Assembly (NCBI RefSeq): GCF_003261575.2
Contig: NZ_CP036175.1
Span: 4,898,001-4,962,000, forward strand
Length of the DNA stretch: 64,000 bases
DNA from: Klebsiella huaxiensis
GTDB lineage: Bacteria > Pseudomonadota > Gammaproteobacteria > Enterobacterales > Enterobacteriaceae
Direction of reading: 5' to 3'
Position numbers and translations under genes: made by a program
The notes under the pieces: model-generated
What the model was told of the DNA's origin: nothing
Databases searched by the model: none
The model's input: only the letters and a program-made list of their open reading frames with translations
In this document: positions 1 to 8,683 of the stretch, piece after piece
Numbering within the stretch: the stretch's first letter is position 1
How the letters are laid out: the number at the start of each line of letters is the position of its first letter

Positions 1-1070
1 TGCAAATTCGCTTTCGCGTCGACGGCGTCCTGCGCGAAATCCTGCGCCCCCAGCGCCGCCTCGCCGCGCTGCTGATCTCGCGCATTAAGGTGATGGCTAG
101 CCTCGATATCGCCGAAAAACGCATACCTCAGGACGGACGCATGGCGCTGCGTATCGGCGGACGGGCCGTCGACGTGCGCGTCTCTACGCTGCCTTCAAGC
201 TATGGCGAGCGCGTGGTGCTGCGCCTGCTCGACAAGAACAGCGTTAATCTCGATCTGCTGACCCTTGGGATGTCGCCCACCCTGCTTCAGCAGGTGGATG
301 GGCTGATCGCTCGCCCGCATGGCATTGTGCTGGTCACCGGGCCGACCGGCTCCGGTAAAAGCACCACCCTTTACGCCGCGTTAAGCCGCCTCGATGCCCG
401 TGAGCGTAACATCATGACCATTGAAGACCCTATCGAATACGAGCTGGAGGGCATCGGTCAGACCCAGGTTAACAGTAAAGTCGATATGACCTTTGCCCGC
501 GGGCTGCGCGCCATCTTGCGCCAGGATCCCGACGTGGTGCTGGTGGGTGAAATCCGCGATGGCGAAACGGCGCAAATTGCTGTCCAGGCCTCGCTAACCG
601 GGCATCTGGTGCTCTCGACACTGCACACCAACAGCGCGCTGGGCGCTATCTCGCGCTTACAGGATATGGGCGTGGAGCCTTTTCTGCTCTCCACCTCGCT
701 GCTGGCGGTGATGTCGCAGAGGCTGGTGCGCCGACTGTGCCCGCATTGCCGCCAGCAGGAACCGGCGAATGTCGACACCGCTCGTCAAATGAATATCGCC
801 CCCGGCACGGCACTTTGGCGGCCTCAGGGCTGCGCCGAGTGCGGTTTTACCGGCTATCGCGGGCGTACCGGCATTCATGAACTGCTGCTGGTGGACGATC
901 GCGTGCGTATGGCTATCCACCGTGGTGAAAACGAGGTCACGCTGATCCAACAGCTGGGGGCGGACTATATGACCCTGCGCCACTCCGGGCGGGAAAAAGC
1001 GCTGGCGGGGATCACCAGTTGGCAAGAGGTACTCAGAGTCACCGAGCAGCAGACTACGGAGGCCTCCTGA
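1..1070 (+). CDS. pulE: Type II secretion ATPase PulE (GspE), 5' end cut by window
   Basis: Cytoplasmic hexameric ATPase that powers pseudopilus assembly in the Pul type II secretion system. The reading frame is already open at base 3 (QIRFRVDGVLRE), so the N-terminal part lies outside the window; the first ATG in frame at 90 is internal. Visible in order are the Walker A motif GPTGSGKST (about bases 340-366), the Asp box, Walker B in DPDVVLVGEIRDGE, the His box near TGHLVLSTLHT and the tetracysteine zinc motif CPHC...CAEC typical of GspE. The stop at 1068-1070 lies one base before the pulF ATG, so the two are probably translationally coupled. Very confident of the family; the symbol rests on the whole operon matching pul. 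Confidence 0.97.
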   Translation, partial: QIRFRVDGVLREILRPQRRLAALLISRIKVMASLDIAEKRIPQDGRMALRIGGRAVDVRVSTLPSSYGERVVLRLLDKNSVNLDLLTLGMSPTLLQQVDGLIARPHGIVLVTGPTGSGKSTTLYAALSRLDARERNIMTIEDPIEYELEGIGQTQVNSKVDMTFARGLRAILRQDPDVVLVGEIRDGETAQIAVQASLTGHLVLSTLHTNSALGAISRLQDMGVEPFLLSTSLLAVMSQRLVRRLCPHCRQQEPANVDTARQMNIAPGTALWRPQGCAECGFTGYRGRTGIHELLLVDDRVRMAIHRGENEVTLIQQLGADYMTLRHSGREKALAGITSWQEVLRVTEQQTTEAS

Positions 1071-1071
1071 G

Positions 1072-2280
1072 ATGGCACTTTTTCGCTACCAGGCCCTCGA
1101 CGAAAACGGCAAAACCCGGCACGGCGTCCAACAGGCTGACTCCGCCCGCCACGCGCGCCAGCTGCTGCGGGAACAGGGCTGGCTGGCACTGGAAGTTGAC
1201 CCGACAACCAACAGCAGCAGCGGACGTCCACGCTTTATCCGCCGCACGAGCGCAAGCGATCTCGCCCTGCTGACCCGCCAACTGGCAACCCTGGTCGCCG
1301 CCGCTATCCCGCTGGAAAAAGCGCTCGACGCGGTGGCCCAGCAGTGTGAGAAATCACAGCTGAAAACGATTGTCGCCGGGGTGCGCGGAAAAGTACTGGA
1401 AGGCCATTCCCTGGCGGAAGCCATGCGCGGCTATCCTGGCTGTTTCGACGCGCTTTACTGCGCGATGGTCGCCGCCGGGGAAGCCTCGGGCTACCTCGAC
1501 GGCGTGCTGAACCGGCTGGCGGACTACACCGAACAGCGCCAGCAGCTTCGCGCCCGGCTGCTGCAGGCGATGATTTACCCCATCGTGCTGACTTTTGTTG
1601 CCGTCAGCGTGATTGTGATTCTGCTTTCAACGGTAGTGCCAAAGGTCGTCGACCAGTTTATTCACCTCAAACAGGCACTGCCGTTTTCCACTCGCCTGCT
1701 GATGGCGATGAGCGACCTGGTGCGTACCGCCGGGCCGTGGCTGCTGCTGGTCATCATGCTGGTCATTCTGCTGCTGCGCTACCTGCTGCGTCAGCCTGCA
1801 AAGCGACTGGCCTGGCATAAGCAGCTACTGCGTCTGCCGCTGATTGGTCGGGTCGCGCGCAGCGTCAACAGCGCCCGCTACGCCCGCACGCTGAGCATTC
1901 TTAACGCCAGCGCCGTGCCGCTGCTGCTGGCGATGCGCATCAGCGCGGAAGTGTTAAGCAATGCCTGGGCGAAGCGCCAGCTGGAAGCCGCCAGCGACGC
2001 GGTTCGCGAAGGGGTCAGCCTGCACCGCGCTCTTGAGATGACCCAGCTTTTCCCGCCGATGATGCGCTACATGGTCGCCAGCGGCGAACAGAGCGGCGAG
2101 CTCAACGGCATGCTGGAACGCGCGGCGGATAATCAGGACCGGGAGCTGAGCGCGCAAATTCAGCTGGCCCTCAGCCTGTTTGAACCCTTGTTAGTGGTGG
2201 CGATGGCCGGAATGGTGCTGTTTATCGTCCTCGCCATCCTACAACCGATACTGCAACTCAATACCCTGATGAGTATGTAA
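1072..2280 (+). CDS. pulF: Type II secretion inner-membrane platform protein PulF (GspF)
   Basis: Polytopic inner-membrane platform protein that couples the PulE ATPase to pseudopilin addition. The 402 residues show the duplicated GspF domain: one cytoplasmic half at about 70-190 (LLTRQLATLVAAAIPLEKAL) and a second at about 270-395 (ARTLSILNASAVPLLLAM), each followed by hydrophobic segments, the last near residues 370-395. The length fits the family. It starts one base after the pulE stop and is followed by an 8-20 bp gap to pulG, inside a co-directional operon. Confidence 0.96.
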   Translation: MALFRYQALDENGKTRHGVQQADSARHARQLLREQGWLALEVDPTTNSSSGRPRFIRRTSASDLALLTRQLATLVAAAIPLEKALDAVAQQCEKSQLKTIVAGVRGKVLEGHSLAEAMRGYPGCFDALYCAMVAAGEASGYLDGVLNRLADYTEQRQQLRARLLQAMIYPIVLTFVAVSVIVILLSTVVPKVVDQFIHLKQALPFSTRLLMAMSDLVRTAGPWLLLVIMLVILLLRYLLRQPAKRLAWHKQLLRLPLIGRVARSVNSARYARTLSILNASAVPLLLAMRISAEVLSNAWAKRQLEAASDAVREGVSLHRALEMTQLFPPMMRYMVASGEQSGELNGMLERAADNQDRELSAQIQLALSLFEPLLVVAMAGMVLFIVLAILQPILQLNTLMSM

Positions 2281-2300
2281 TTGTTCTAATGGAGAAAAAT

Positions 2301-2723
2301 ATGCAACGACAGCGCGGATTCACCTTACTGGAAATCATGGTGGTGATTGTTATCCTCGGCGTGCTCGCCAGCCTGGTGGTGCCCAATCTGATGGGCAACA
2401 AGGAAAAGGCCGACCGGCAAAAAGTGGTCAGCGACCTGGTCGCGCTGGAGGGGGCGCTGGACATGTACAAACTGGACAACAGCCGCTATCCAAGCACCGA
2501 ACAGGGACTTCAGGCGCTGGTTACTGCGCCGTCCGCCGAGCCGCACGCACGAAACTATCCGGAAGGCGGCTATATTCGTCGCCTTCCGCAAGATCCCTGG
2601 GGCAACGATTACCAGCTGTTAAGCCCCGGTCAGCACGGACAGGTGGATATTTTCAGCCTCGGGCCGGATGGCGTCCCGGAGAGCAATGACGATATCGGCA
2701 ACTGGACTATCGGGAAGAAATAG
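2301..2723 (+). CDS. pulG: Major pseudopilin PulG (GspG)
   Basis: Major subunit of the periplasmic pseudopilus. The prepilin leader MQRQRG is followed by FTLLE, with the conserved Glu at +5 for cleavage and methylation by PulO, then one hydrophobic helix and a C-terminal domain with the acidic calcium-site region GPDGVPESNDD. I chose the ATG at 2301 over the in-frame ATG at 2289 because GGAGAAAA at 2291-2298 then acts as the ribosome site and the leader has the usual length; this gives 140 residues, the length I know for Klebsiella PulG. Its stop overlaps the pulH start. Confidence 0.96.
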   Translation: MQRQRGFTLLEIMVVIVILGVLASLVVPNLMGNKEKADRQKVVSDLVALEGALDMYKLDNSRYPSTEQGLQALVTAPSAEPHARNYPEGGYIRRLPQDPWGNDYQLLSPGQHGQVDIFSLGPDGVPESNDDIGNWTIGKK

Positions 2724-3235
2724 TGCGCCAGCGCGGCTTTACGCTACTGGAGATGATGCTCATTTTGCTGCTAATGGGCGTCAGCGCGGGCATGGTGATG
2801 CTGGCGTTCCCGGCTTCGCATGACGATGACGCGGAGCAGACGCTGGCGCGCTTTCAAGCACAGTTGCGCTTTGTCCAGCAACGAGGACTGCAAACCGGCC
2901 AGTTCTTTGGCGTCTCGGTGCATCCCGATGGCTGGCAATTCCTGGTATTGCAAGCCCGTGAAAACAACGATCCGACACCCGCTAACGACGGCTGGAACGG
3001 CTATCGCTGGCTACCCCTGCAGGCCGGGCGCGTCACCACTTCGGGCAATATCAATCAGGGCAAGCTGAACCTGACTTTCCCGCAGGGCGAAGTCTGGGCG
3101 CCGGGCGACAATCCCGATGTGCTGATTTTCCCCGGCGGCGAAATGACCCCGTTCCAGCTCAGCATGGGCGATGCGCCGGGTATCGCGTTTAATGCCCGCG
3201 GCGAAAGCCTGGCCGAATCGCAGGAGGCGCAATGA
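2723..3235 (+). CDS. pulH: Minor pseudopilin PulH (GspH)
   Basis: Minor pseudopilin of the type II secretion pseudopilus. It starts with GTG whose first base is the last base of the pulG TAG stop, so translation is very likely coupled. The leader RQRG is followed by FTLLEMMLILLLMG: type IV pilin-like N-terminal helix with Glu at +5. The remaining part is the soluble beta-rich domain; total 170 residues, normal for GspH. The 3' end overlaps pulI by 4 bp (ATGA). Confidence 0.93.
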   Translation: MRQRGFTLLEMMLILLLMGVSAGMVMLAFPASHDDDAEQTLARFQAQLRFVQQRGLQTGQFFGVSVHPDGWQFLVLQARENNDPTPANDGWNGYRWLPLQAGRVTTSGNINQGKLNLTFPQGEVWAPGDNPDVLIFPGGEMTPFQLSMGDAPGIAFNARGESLAESQEAQ

Positions 3236-3597
3236 AACCCCAGTCCGGTATGACGCTGATTGAAGTGATGGTCGCGCTGGTGGTGTTCGCCCTGGCCGGG
3301 CTGGCGGTGATGCAGGCGACGCTCCAGCAAACCCGCCAGCTGGGACGGATGGAAGAGAAAACTCTCGCCAGCTGGCTGGCGGATAATCAGTTAGTGCAGC
3401 TACGGCTGGAGAATCGCTTTCCGGCGCTGAGCTGGTCAGAAACCACCGTGCAGGCGGCGGGCGTCAGCTGGCATATTCGCTGGCAGGGTGTGGAAACCGA
3501 CCTGCCGCAGCTGCGCGCGCTGGACGTCGAGGTTCGTCATGCTAAAAGCGATAAGACTCCGCTCTCTTCGCTGCGCACCTATGTAACGCAGCCATGA
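3232..3597 (+). CDS. pulI: Minor pseudopilin PulI (GspI)
   Basis: Minor pseudopilin that forms the tip complex with PulJ and PulK. The leader MKPQSG is followed by MTLIEVMVALVVFALAG, so the residue after the cleaved Gly is Met and Glu is at +5, both usual in this family. 121 residues matches GspI. It overlaps pulH by 4 bp at its start and pulJ by 4 bp at its end, part of a chain of ATGA junctions in this operon. Confidence 0.93.
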   Translation: MKPQSGMTLIEVMVALVVFALAGLAVMQATLQQTRQLGRMEEKTLASWLADNQLVQLRLENRFPALSWSETTVQAAGVSWHIRWQGVETDLPQLRALDVEVRHAKSDKTPLSSLRTYVTQP

Positions 3598-4190
3598 TTC
3601 AACGCTCGCGCGGTTTCACCCTCGTCGAAATGCTGCTGGCGCTGGCGATCCTCGCCGCGCTCAGCGTCGCTGCCATAACAGTGCTGCAAAACGTGATGCG
3701 CGCCGATACGCTGACGCGCGATAAAAGCGAGCGTATGCAGGCGTTACAGCAAACGTTCAGCCAGATGGCGGCAGATTTCAGCCAAATTATTCCCCGCCGC
3801 AGTCGCGACAGCGCGAGCCTGTTTTTTGCCGGACGCTTTCAATTGAGCAGCGATGACTGGGCGATTGCCTTTAGCCGCAACGGCTGGCCCAACCCGCTGG
3901 GCATCCTGCCGCGTTCAGAAATTCAGAACGTCAGTTATCGCCTGCGTGAAGGCCAACTGGAGCGCCTGAGCTATGACCAGCAGGACCCGTTGCCCGGCAG
4001 CCAGCCCACCATCACCGTCGTCCAGCGCGGCGTTCAGGCGTTCCGTCTGCGCTTTTACGCCAGCGGCCGCTGGCAGGATGAATGGCAGCAGCCGCAGACG
4101 CTGCCGCAGGGACTGGAAGTGACCCTGACGCTGGAACCATACGGCGAAATCAGGAGGCTGTTTCTGCTCACGCCGGGGGGCAGCCAATGA
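3594..4190 (+). CDS. pulJ: Minor pseudopilin PulJ (GspJ)
   Basis: Tip-complex minor pseudopilin. The leader MIQRSRG is followed by FTLVEMLLALAILAALS, with Glu at +5 and a hydrophobic helix; the rest is a GspJ-type globular domain with the SYRLREGQLERLSY strand pair. 198 residues, as expected for the family. ATGA overlaps join it to pulI upstream and pulK downstream. Confidence 0.93.
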   Translation: MIQRSRGFTLVEMLLALAILAALSVAAITVLQNVMRADTLTRDKSERMQALQQTFSQMAADFSQIIPRRSRDSASLFFAGRFQLSSDDWAIAFSRNGWPNPLGILPRSEIQNVSYRLREGQLERLSYDQQDPLPGSQPTITVVQRGVQAFRLRFYASGRWQDEWQQPQTLPQGLEVTLTLEPYGEIRRLFLLTPGGSQ

Positions 4191-5167
4191 ACAACCGCCA
4201 GCGCGGCGTCGCCCTGCTGATGGTGCTGCTGATCCTTGCCCTGATGATGGTGCTGGCTAGCGCCATGACCGAGCGCAGCGCGCAGATGTATCAGCAGACC
4301 GCCACCACCCTCGATAATCTACAGGCCAAATGGTACGCGCTGGGGGCGGAAACCATGGCGGCGGCGCTGCTGCAACGCGACGCGCTCGATTCACCAAACC
4401 AAACCCATCTGGCGCAGAACTGGGCCCAGCAGGGACGCCGCTTTACGGTCAATGACGGCGAGATTTACGCCACCATTACCGACGCCCAGGCCTGCTTCAA
4501 TCTTAACGCCATTAACCAGCTCAACGGCGATGAAAGCGCCGAAATGCCTTATCCCGCGCAGGTCTTTACCCGGCTGCTGGAAAACCTCGGCAGCGAACCC
4601 TTGCGGGCGCTACAGCTCACCGCCGCCCTGCGCGACTGGGTCGACAGTAATCGTGAGCCATTGCTGAACGGCGCGGAGGACGAAGTCTATATGGCGCAAT
4701 CGCCCGGCTATCTGGCCGGGAATCAGCCGCTGCAGGATGTTAGCGAACTGCGCCTGCTGGTCGGGATGGACACAGCGCTCTATCAGCGCCTGTTGCCCTA
4801 CGTCTGCGCCCTGACGGACGACGCGCTGCAGGTGAACGTCAACACCCTGAAGCCTGCTCAGGCGGCGCTGCTGGCGGCGCTCTTTCCAGCAGAAATCACC
4901 GTCCCCGAGGCGCAGCAACTGCTGCAAACCCGTGCGTCGACGGGCTGGAGCAGCGTCGCCGCCTTCCTGTCGCAGCCGACATTACAAAAAACCGATACCG
5001 CCGCCGCGCGTCCGTGGCTGACGGTACACAGCGAGCGTTTTATCGCCACCTTCAGCGTGGTGATGGGCAACGCCCGCTATCAACAACGTAGCCTCCTGCA
5101 AAAACAGGGGCGAACCTTCAGCGTCGTTCAACGGCGCTACGGAATCTATTGGGTAGCCGATGAATAA
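4187..5167 (+). CDS. pulK: Minor pseudopilin PulK (GspK), tip subunit without Glu5
   Basis: Largest minor pseudopilin, thought to cap the pseudopilus tip. The start at 4187 overlaps the pulJ stop (ATGA) and gives leader MNNRQRG followed by VALLMVLLILALMM; an upstream in-frame ATG at 4082 would lie deep in pulJ and spoil the leader. The +5 position is Met rather than Glu, a known property of GspK proteins. The 326 residues include the long inserted alpha-helical domain (DVSELRLLVGM... LQVNVNTLKP) seen in the family. It overlaps pulL by 8 bp. Confidence 0.95.
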   Translation: MNNRQRGVALLMVLLILALMMVLASAMTERSAQMYQQTATTLDNLQAKWYALGAETMAAALLQRDALDSPNQTHLAQNWAQQGRRFTVNDGEIYATITDAQACFNLNAINQLNGDESAEMPYPAQVFTRLLENLGSEPLRALQLTAALRDWVDSNREPLLNGAEDEVYMAQSPGYLAGNQPLQDVSELRLLVGMDTALYQRLLPYVCALTDDALQVNVNTLKPAQAALLAALFPAEITVPEAQQLLQTRASTGWSSVAAFLSQPTLQKTDTAAARPWLTVHSERFIATFSVVMGNARYQQRSLLQKQGRTFSVVQRRYGIYWVADE

Positions 5168-6356
5168 CCACCAGACCTCTTCCGCCGCCGTGCTGATTAT
5201 TCGCCTCAATCCTGATACCACCACGGCGCTATGGCGGCTGGTCGCGCCGGGAGAAGCGGCACAGACCGGAGAATGGCATCCTGATGATGGCGACCAGACG
5301 CTCAACCAGCTGGCGCAGCACTATCCGGCCTGGGTGCTGGTGCCGGCCAGCGATTGCGCGTTTCACCGCGTCACTCTGCCGGCCGGGGCCATCAGGCGAC
5401 CGCAGCAGGCGCTGGCGTTTTTACTCGAAGAACAGCTGGCGACGGAGGTCGAAGAGAGCCACTTTGCCCTGCTTCATCAGGACAAAACCGACTGCGCCGT
5501 GGCGGTAGTTGGGCAAGAAAAAATGCGCGCCTGGCAGGCCTGGTGCGAGGGACTTGGGCTAAACGTACTGGCTCTGACTCCGGATATCCTGGCGCTGCCG
5601 CAGAACGCAACCGGCTGGAGCGCCGTACAGTGCGGCGAGCAGTGGCTGTTTCGCTGTGATACATGGAACGGAATGGCGGTGGAAACCTCGTGGCTCGATG
5701 GGCTGCTGGCCCACTGGCAAAACGTCATACCGATCGCGTGCTATTCACCGCCGCCGGATATCGCCGCACCGTGGCAGCCTCTCCCGGAGCAGGATCTTTT
5801 ACAGCTAGCGTCGACCAACCCGGATGCCCGCAAGATCTGTTTACGCCAGGGCAATTTTGCGGCGAAACGCCGCCGTCAGCCGACGCCTCGCAGCTTGCGT
5901 CCAGCGATCGCCGCAGCGCTGGCGCTGATGCTGCTGTGGAGCGGCAACAGCCTGGACGATCACCTCACCCTGGGGCGACAGGCCGATGCCGCCGTGCAGA
6001 CCAGTCGTGATTTTTACCGCCAGTGGTTTAAAGCGGAAAAAAATATCATCAACCCGCGCCTGCAGATGCAGCAGCATCTGCGCCGACAGGAAAGCTCAGG
6101 GGGGCAACCGGCGCTTATTTCACGGCTCGGCGCGCTGCAAAAAATCCTTGCCGAAACGCCGGGCATCCGCTTGCGCTCCCTGAGCTTTGATGCCGCACGC
6201 AACACGCTACAGCTGGAGATATCCGCCGTTTCATCACTGGCTCTGGAGCAGTTCAGCAACCGGGCGCGAACGGGATTCCGCGTGCAGACCGGCGAGATGA
6301 AGCCGCGGGCCGACGGTATCGCAGGTCGTCTGACGCTGGAGGACACCGATGCCTAA
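5160..6356 (+). CDS. pulL: Type II secretion assembly protein PulL (GspL)
   Basis: Bitopic inner-membrane protein that links the PulE ATPase to the periplasmic side through PulM. 398 residues: an actin-like cytoplasmic domain at about 1-235, one membrane segment near residues 243-258 (RPAIAAALALMLLW), then a ferredoxin-like periplasmic domain at about 310-398. Starts 8 bp inside pulK and ends 8 bp inside pulM, consistent with coupled translation and stoichiometric L-M assembly. Confidence 0.95.
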   Translation: MNNHQTSSAAVLIIRLNPDTTTALWRLVAPGEAAQTGEWHPDDGDQTLNQLAQHYPAWVLVPASDCAFHRVTLPAGAIRRPQQALAFLLEEQLATEVEESHFALLHQDKTDCAVAVVGQEKMRAWQAWCEGLGLNVLALTPDILALPQNATGWSAVQCGEQWLFRCDTWNGMAVETSWLDGLLAHWQNVIPIACYSPPPDIAAPWQPLPEQDLLQLASTNPDARKICLRQGNFAAKRRRQPTPRSLRPAIAAALALMLLWSGNSLDDHLTLGRQADAAVQTSRDFYRQWFKAEKNIINPRLQMQQHLRRQESSGGQPALISRLGALQKILAETPGIRLRSLSFDAARNTLQLEISAVSSLALEQFSNRARTGFRVQTGEMKPRADGIAGRLTLEDTDA

Positions 6357-6834
6357 TCTGCTCGCCTTATGGCAACAACGTACGCGCCGCGAACAGCATC
6401 TGCTGCTGGGGATGGGCGTGATGCTGCTTATGGGCCTGGTGTATTACGCGCTATGGCAGCCGTGGCAAAACCGCGAGGCGCAATGGCGGCAAACGCTAGC
6501 CAGAGAGCAGGCTAATCTGCAGTGGATGCGCCAGCAAACGCCGCTTCTCCAGCAGCTTAACCAACAGAAATCGCCCGCCGCGCAGGAAGAGCCATCGACG
6601 GTGATTATGCGCGAGGCCGCCCGCCACGGTATCACCATCGTTCGCCTGCAGCCGCAGGGAGTCCGCCTGAGCCTCACCGTGCAGCCCGCCGATTTCCAGT
6701 CGCTGATGTCATGGCTGGACGCACTGGGACAGTCGGGGATGGCGACCGCCACGCTGGCGGTGGCCGCCGTGGCGCAGCAGCCCGGCCGGGTTACGGTCAA
6801 TGCGCTGGTGCTGGAGCGTAGCAATGAAAAATAA
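6349..6834 (+). CDS. pulM: Type II secretion protein PulM (GspM)
   Basis: Small bitopic inner-membrane partner of PulL. 161 residues with a short cytoplasmic N-terminus rich in Arg (QQRTRREQ), one membrane helix at about 18-35 (LLLGMGVMLLMGLVYYAL), and a periplasmic coiled-coil plus ferredoxin-like domain. Overlaps pulL by 8 bp and pulN by 11 bp. Length and topology fit the family well. Confidence 0.94.
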   Translation: MPNLLALWQQRTRREQHLLLGMGVMLLMGLVYYALWQPWQNREAQWRQTLAREQANLQWMRQQTPLLQQLNQQKSPAAQEEPSTVIMREAARHGITIVRLQPQGVRLSLTVQPADFQSLMSWLDALGQSGMATATLAVAAVAQQPGRVTVNALVLERSNEK

Positions 6835-7582
6835 ACTGATTATTGGTCTGCTGTTGGCGGCGGTCTATCTCTTCTGGCTGTTGCTTAGTGCGCCAGCTCG
6901 GCTGTTGACTCTGGCTTTGCCGGAAGGCGCACGGCTCTCTGAAACCTCAGGTACCCTGTGGCAAGGGGAAGCCCGTCAGGCCAGCTGGCGCGACGTTGAA
7001 ATAGCCTATTTGCGCTGGGAGTTTGGCTTCTCGTCCTGGCTTCCCGGCTGGCATATCCGCTTTAACGACCCGTCCGGGCTGCGCGGCCAGGCTTGGCTGC
7101 ACGGTCTGAACGAATTTGTGGTACACGAGGGGCGTCTCACGGTTCCGGCCCGTTTTATCAGCCAGCGGTTAGCGCTCGGAATACCGCTGGAAGCCAGCGG
7201 TCAGGTGGTGCTGACATTACCTGAAGCCAGCTTTAACGCCAGCGGCTGCCAGCAGATTCCCGGCGGCAATATACAGTGGCGGGATGCGGCGCTCAACTCC
7301 CCGGCAGGGGCGCTTGAGCTGGCCCAGATTAACGGCAAATTAAGCTGTACCCCAGCGGGTGCCCTGACCATCGCCCTGACCCAGGACTCCCATCAGCTTA
7401 GCCTAAGCGGACAAGGTTCTTTCACGCCAGACGGTCGCTATACGTTTAGCGGGACATGGCAAACCCGCCAGGCGGCCCCGGCGCTGCTCACCCTGCTGGC
7501 GACACAAAATGCGCGTAAAGATGAGCAGGGGCGCACACCGTGGCAATTGCAAGGGCAGTGGTTATCGCAGGAGACACGATGA
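6824..7582 (+). CDS. pulN: Type II secretion protein PulN (GspN)
   Basis: GspN family protein, present in only some type II systems and of unsettled function. I chose the ATG at 6824 (MKNKLIIGLLLAAVYLFW), giving 252 residues and a clean N-terminal membrane anchor; an earlier ATG at 6800 only adds residues from inside pulM. The rest is a beta-rich periplasmic domain with two Cys in the GspN core (SGCQQIPG, LSCTPAG). It overlaps pulM and runs into pulO. Confidence 0.93.
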   Translation: MKNKLIIGLLLAAVYLFWLLLSAPARLLTLALPEGARLSETSGTLWQGEARQASWRDVEIAYLRWEFGFSSWLPGWHIRFNDPSGLRGQAWLHGLNEFVVHEGRLTVPARFISQRLALGIPLEASGQVVLTLPEASFNASGCQQIPGGNIQWRDAALNSPAGALELAQINGKLSCTPAGALTIALTQDSHQLSLSGQGSFTPDGRYTFSGTWQTRQAAPALLTLLATQNARKDEQGRTPWQLQGQWLSQETR

Positions 7583-8382
7583 TGATAGACAATATCACGC
7601 GGCTGGAGGAGTTTGCCGCACAATTCCCGCTCGTCTGGAGCGGTTTTTTACTCCTTTTCGGTCTGACGTTCGGCAGCTTTTTTAACGTCGTTATTCACCG
7701 TTTACCGCTCATGATGGAGCAAACCGAAACCGTTAATCTCTGCTTTCCCGCCTCGTTCTGCCCGCAGTGCCGTCAGCCCATCGCCTGGCGGGATAATATT
7801 CCCCTGCTGAGCTTTCTGTGGCTGAAGGGGCATTCACGCTGCTGCGGGCTACCGATATCTCGTCGTTATCCGCTGGTAGAACTGGCGACCGGCGTGCTGT
7901 TTGCGCTGGCCGGGTACCTGATGCCGCCGGGGATGCCGCTGCTGGGCGGCTTGCTTCTGCTGTCGGTTCTGCTAATCCTTGCCGCCATCGACGCGCAAAC
8001 GCTGCTGCTGCCCGATCGGCTGACCCTACCGCTGCTGTGGGGAGGGTTGTTGTTTAATCTTAACGATACCTTCGTGCCGCTGGCGGATGCGGTCATCGGC
8101 GCGATGGCCGGGTATTTGTCGCTCTGGACGGTGTACTGGGTATTTCGTCTGCTGACCGGTAAGGAGGCGCTGGGCTACGGTGATTTTAAGCTACTGGCGG
8201 CGCTCGGGGCGTGGTCCGGCTGGCAGTGGCTACCGCAGACGCTGCTACTGGCCTCCGCCAGCGGCCTGGTCTGGACGCTGTTACAGCGGCTGGTGACCCG
8301 ACAGTCGCTGCAACAACCGCTGGCCTTCGGCCCCTGGCTGGCGTTTGCGGGGGGCGGCATCTTTTTGTGGAATCAGATATAA
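7582..8382 (+). CDS. pulO: Prepilin peptidase / N-methyltransferase PulO (GspO)
   Basis: Inner-membrane aspartyl protease that cleaves and N-methylates the pseudopilins. 266 residues with about eight hydrophobic segments, the N-terminal cytoplasmic cysteine loop (CPQC... RCCG) and the two catalytic aspartates in AAIDAQT and GYGDFK. Two adjacent ATGs (7579 and 7582) overlap the pulN stop; I prefer 7582 because CAGGAG at 7568-7573 is then 8 bases away, but 7579 is possible. It is the last gene of the operon. PulO-type enzymes can also process type IV pilins such as the ppdD product at the other end of the window. Confidence 0.95.
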   Translation: MIDNITRLEEFAAQFPLVWSGFLLLFGLTFGSFFNVVIHRLPLMMEQTETVNLCFPASFCPQCRQPIAWRDNIPLLSFLWLKGHSRCCGLPISRRYPLVELATGVLFALAGYLMPPGMPLLGGLLLLSVLLILAAIDAQTLLLPDRLTLPLLWGGLLFNLNDTFVPLADAVIGAMAGYLSLWTVYWVFRLLTGKEALGYGDFKLLAALGAWSGWQWLPQTLLLASASGLVWTLLQRLVTRQSLQQPLAFGPWLAFAGGGIFLWNQI

Positions 8383-8392
8383 CCGAGACAAT

Positions 8393-8650
8393 CTTCCCGG
8401 TGGCGCTGCGCTGACCGGGCTACAGGCTGGTGCCGATCTGGTAGCCCGGACAGGTGCGCCAGCGCCGCCTCCGGGAAACAGCGCGCAATGCAGCTTCAGA
8501 TTATCTTCCCGGTGGCGCTGCGCTGACCGGGCTACAGGCTGGTGCCGGTCTGGTAGCCCGGACAGGCGCGTCAAGCGCCGCCTCCGGGAAATAGCGCGCA
8601 ATGCAGCTTCAGATTATCTTCCCGGCTGCACTACTGTATGACCGGGCTAC
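8393..8650. repeat. Tandem BIME/REP-like intergenic repeat after pulO
   Basis: Two near-identical units (8393-8504 and 8505-8617, about 112-113 bp) and the start of a third at 8618 lie between pulO and the convergent hrpB. Each unit contains a CCCGG-rich inverted pair: CCGGTGGCGCTGCGCTGACC with GGGCTAC, and GTAGCCCGGACAGG with CGCCGCCTCCGGG. This is the make-up of enterobacterial BIMEs (paired REP sequences). The transcripts of both flanking genes end here, so it may stabilise 3' ends. I see no open reading frame worth calling in the gap. Confidence 0.85.
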
Positions 8651-8683
8651 GGGTCCGCTGCAAACTGTGGGCCTGTCCGGGGA

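Noticed and set aside
4082..4186. Longer start for pulK
   Set aside because: Would place 35 unrelated residues before the prepilin leader and lie inside pulJ; the ATG at 4187 gives a proper leader.
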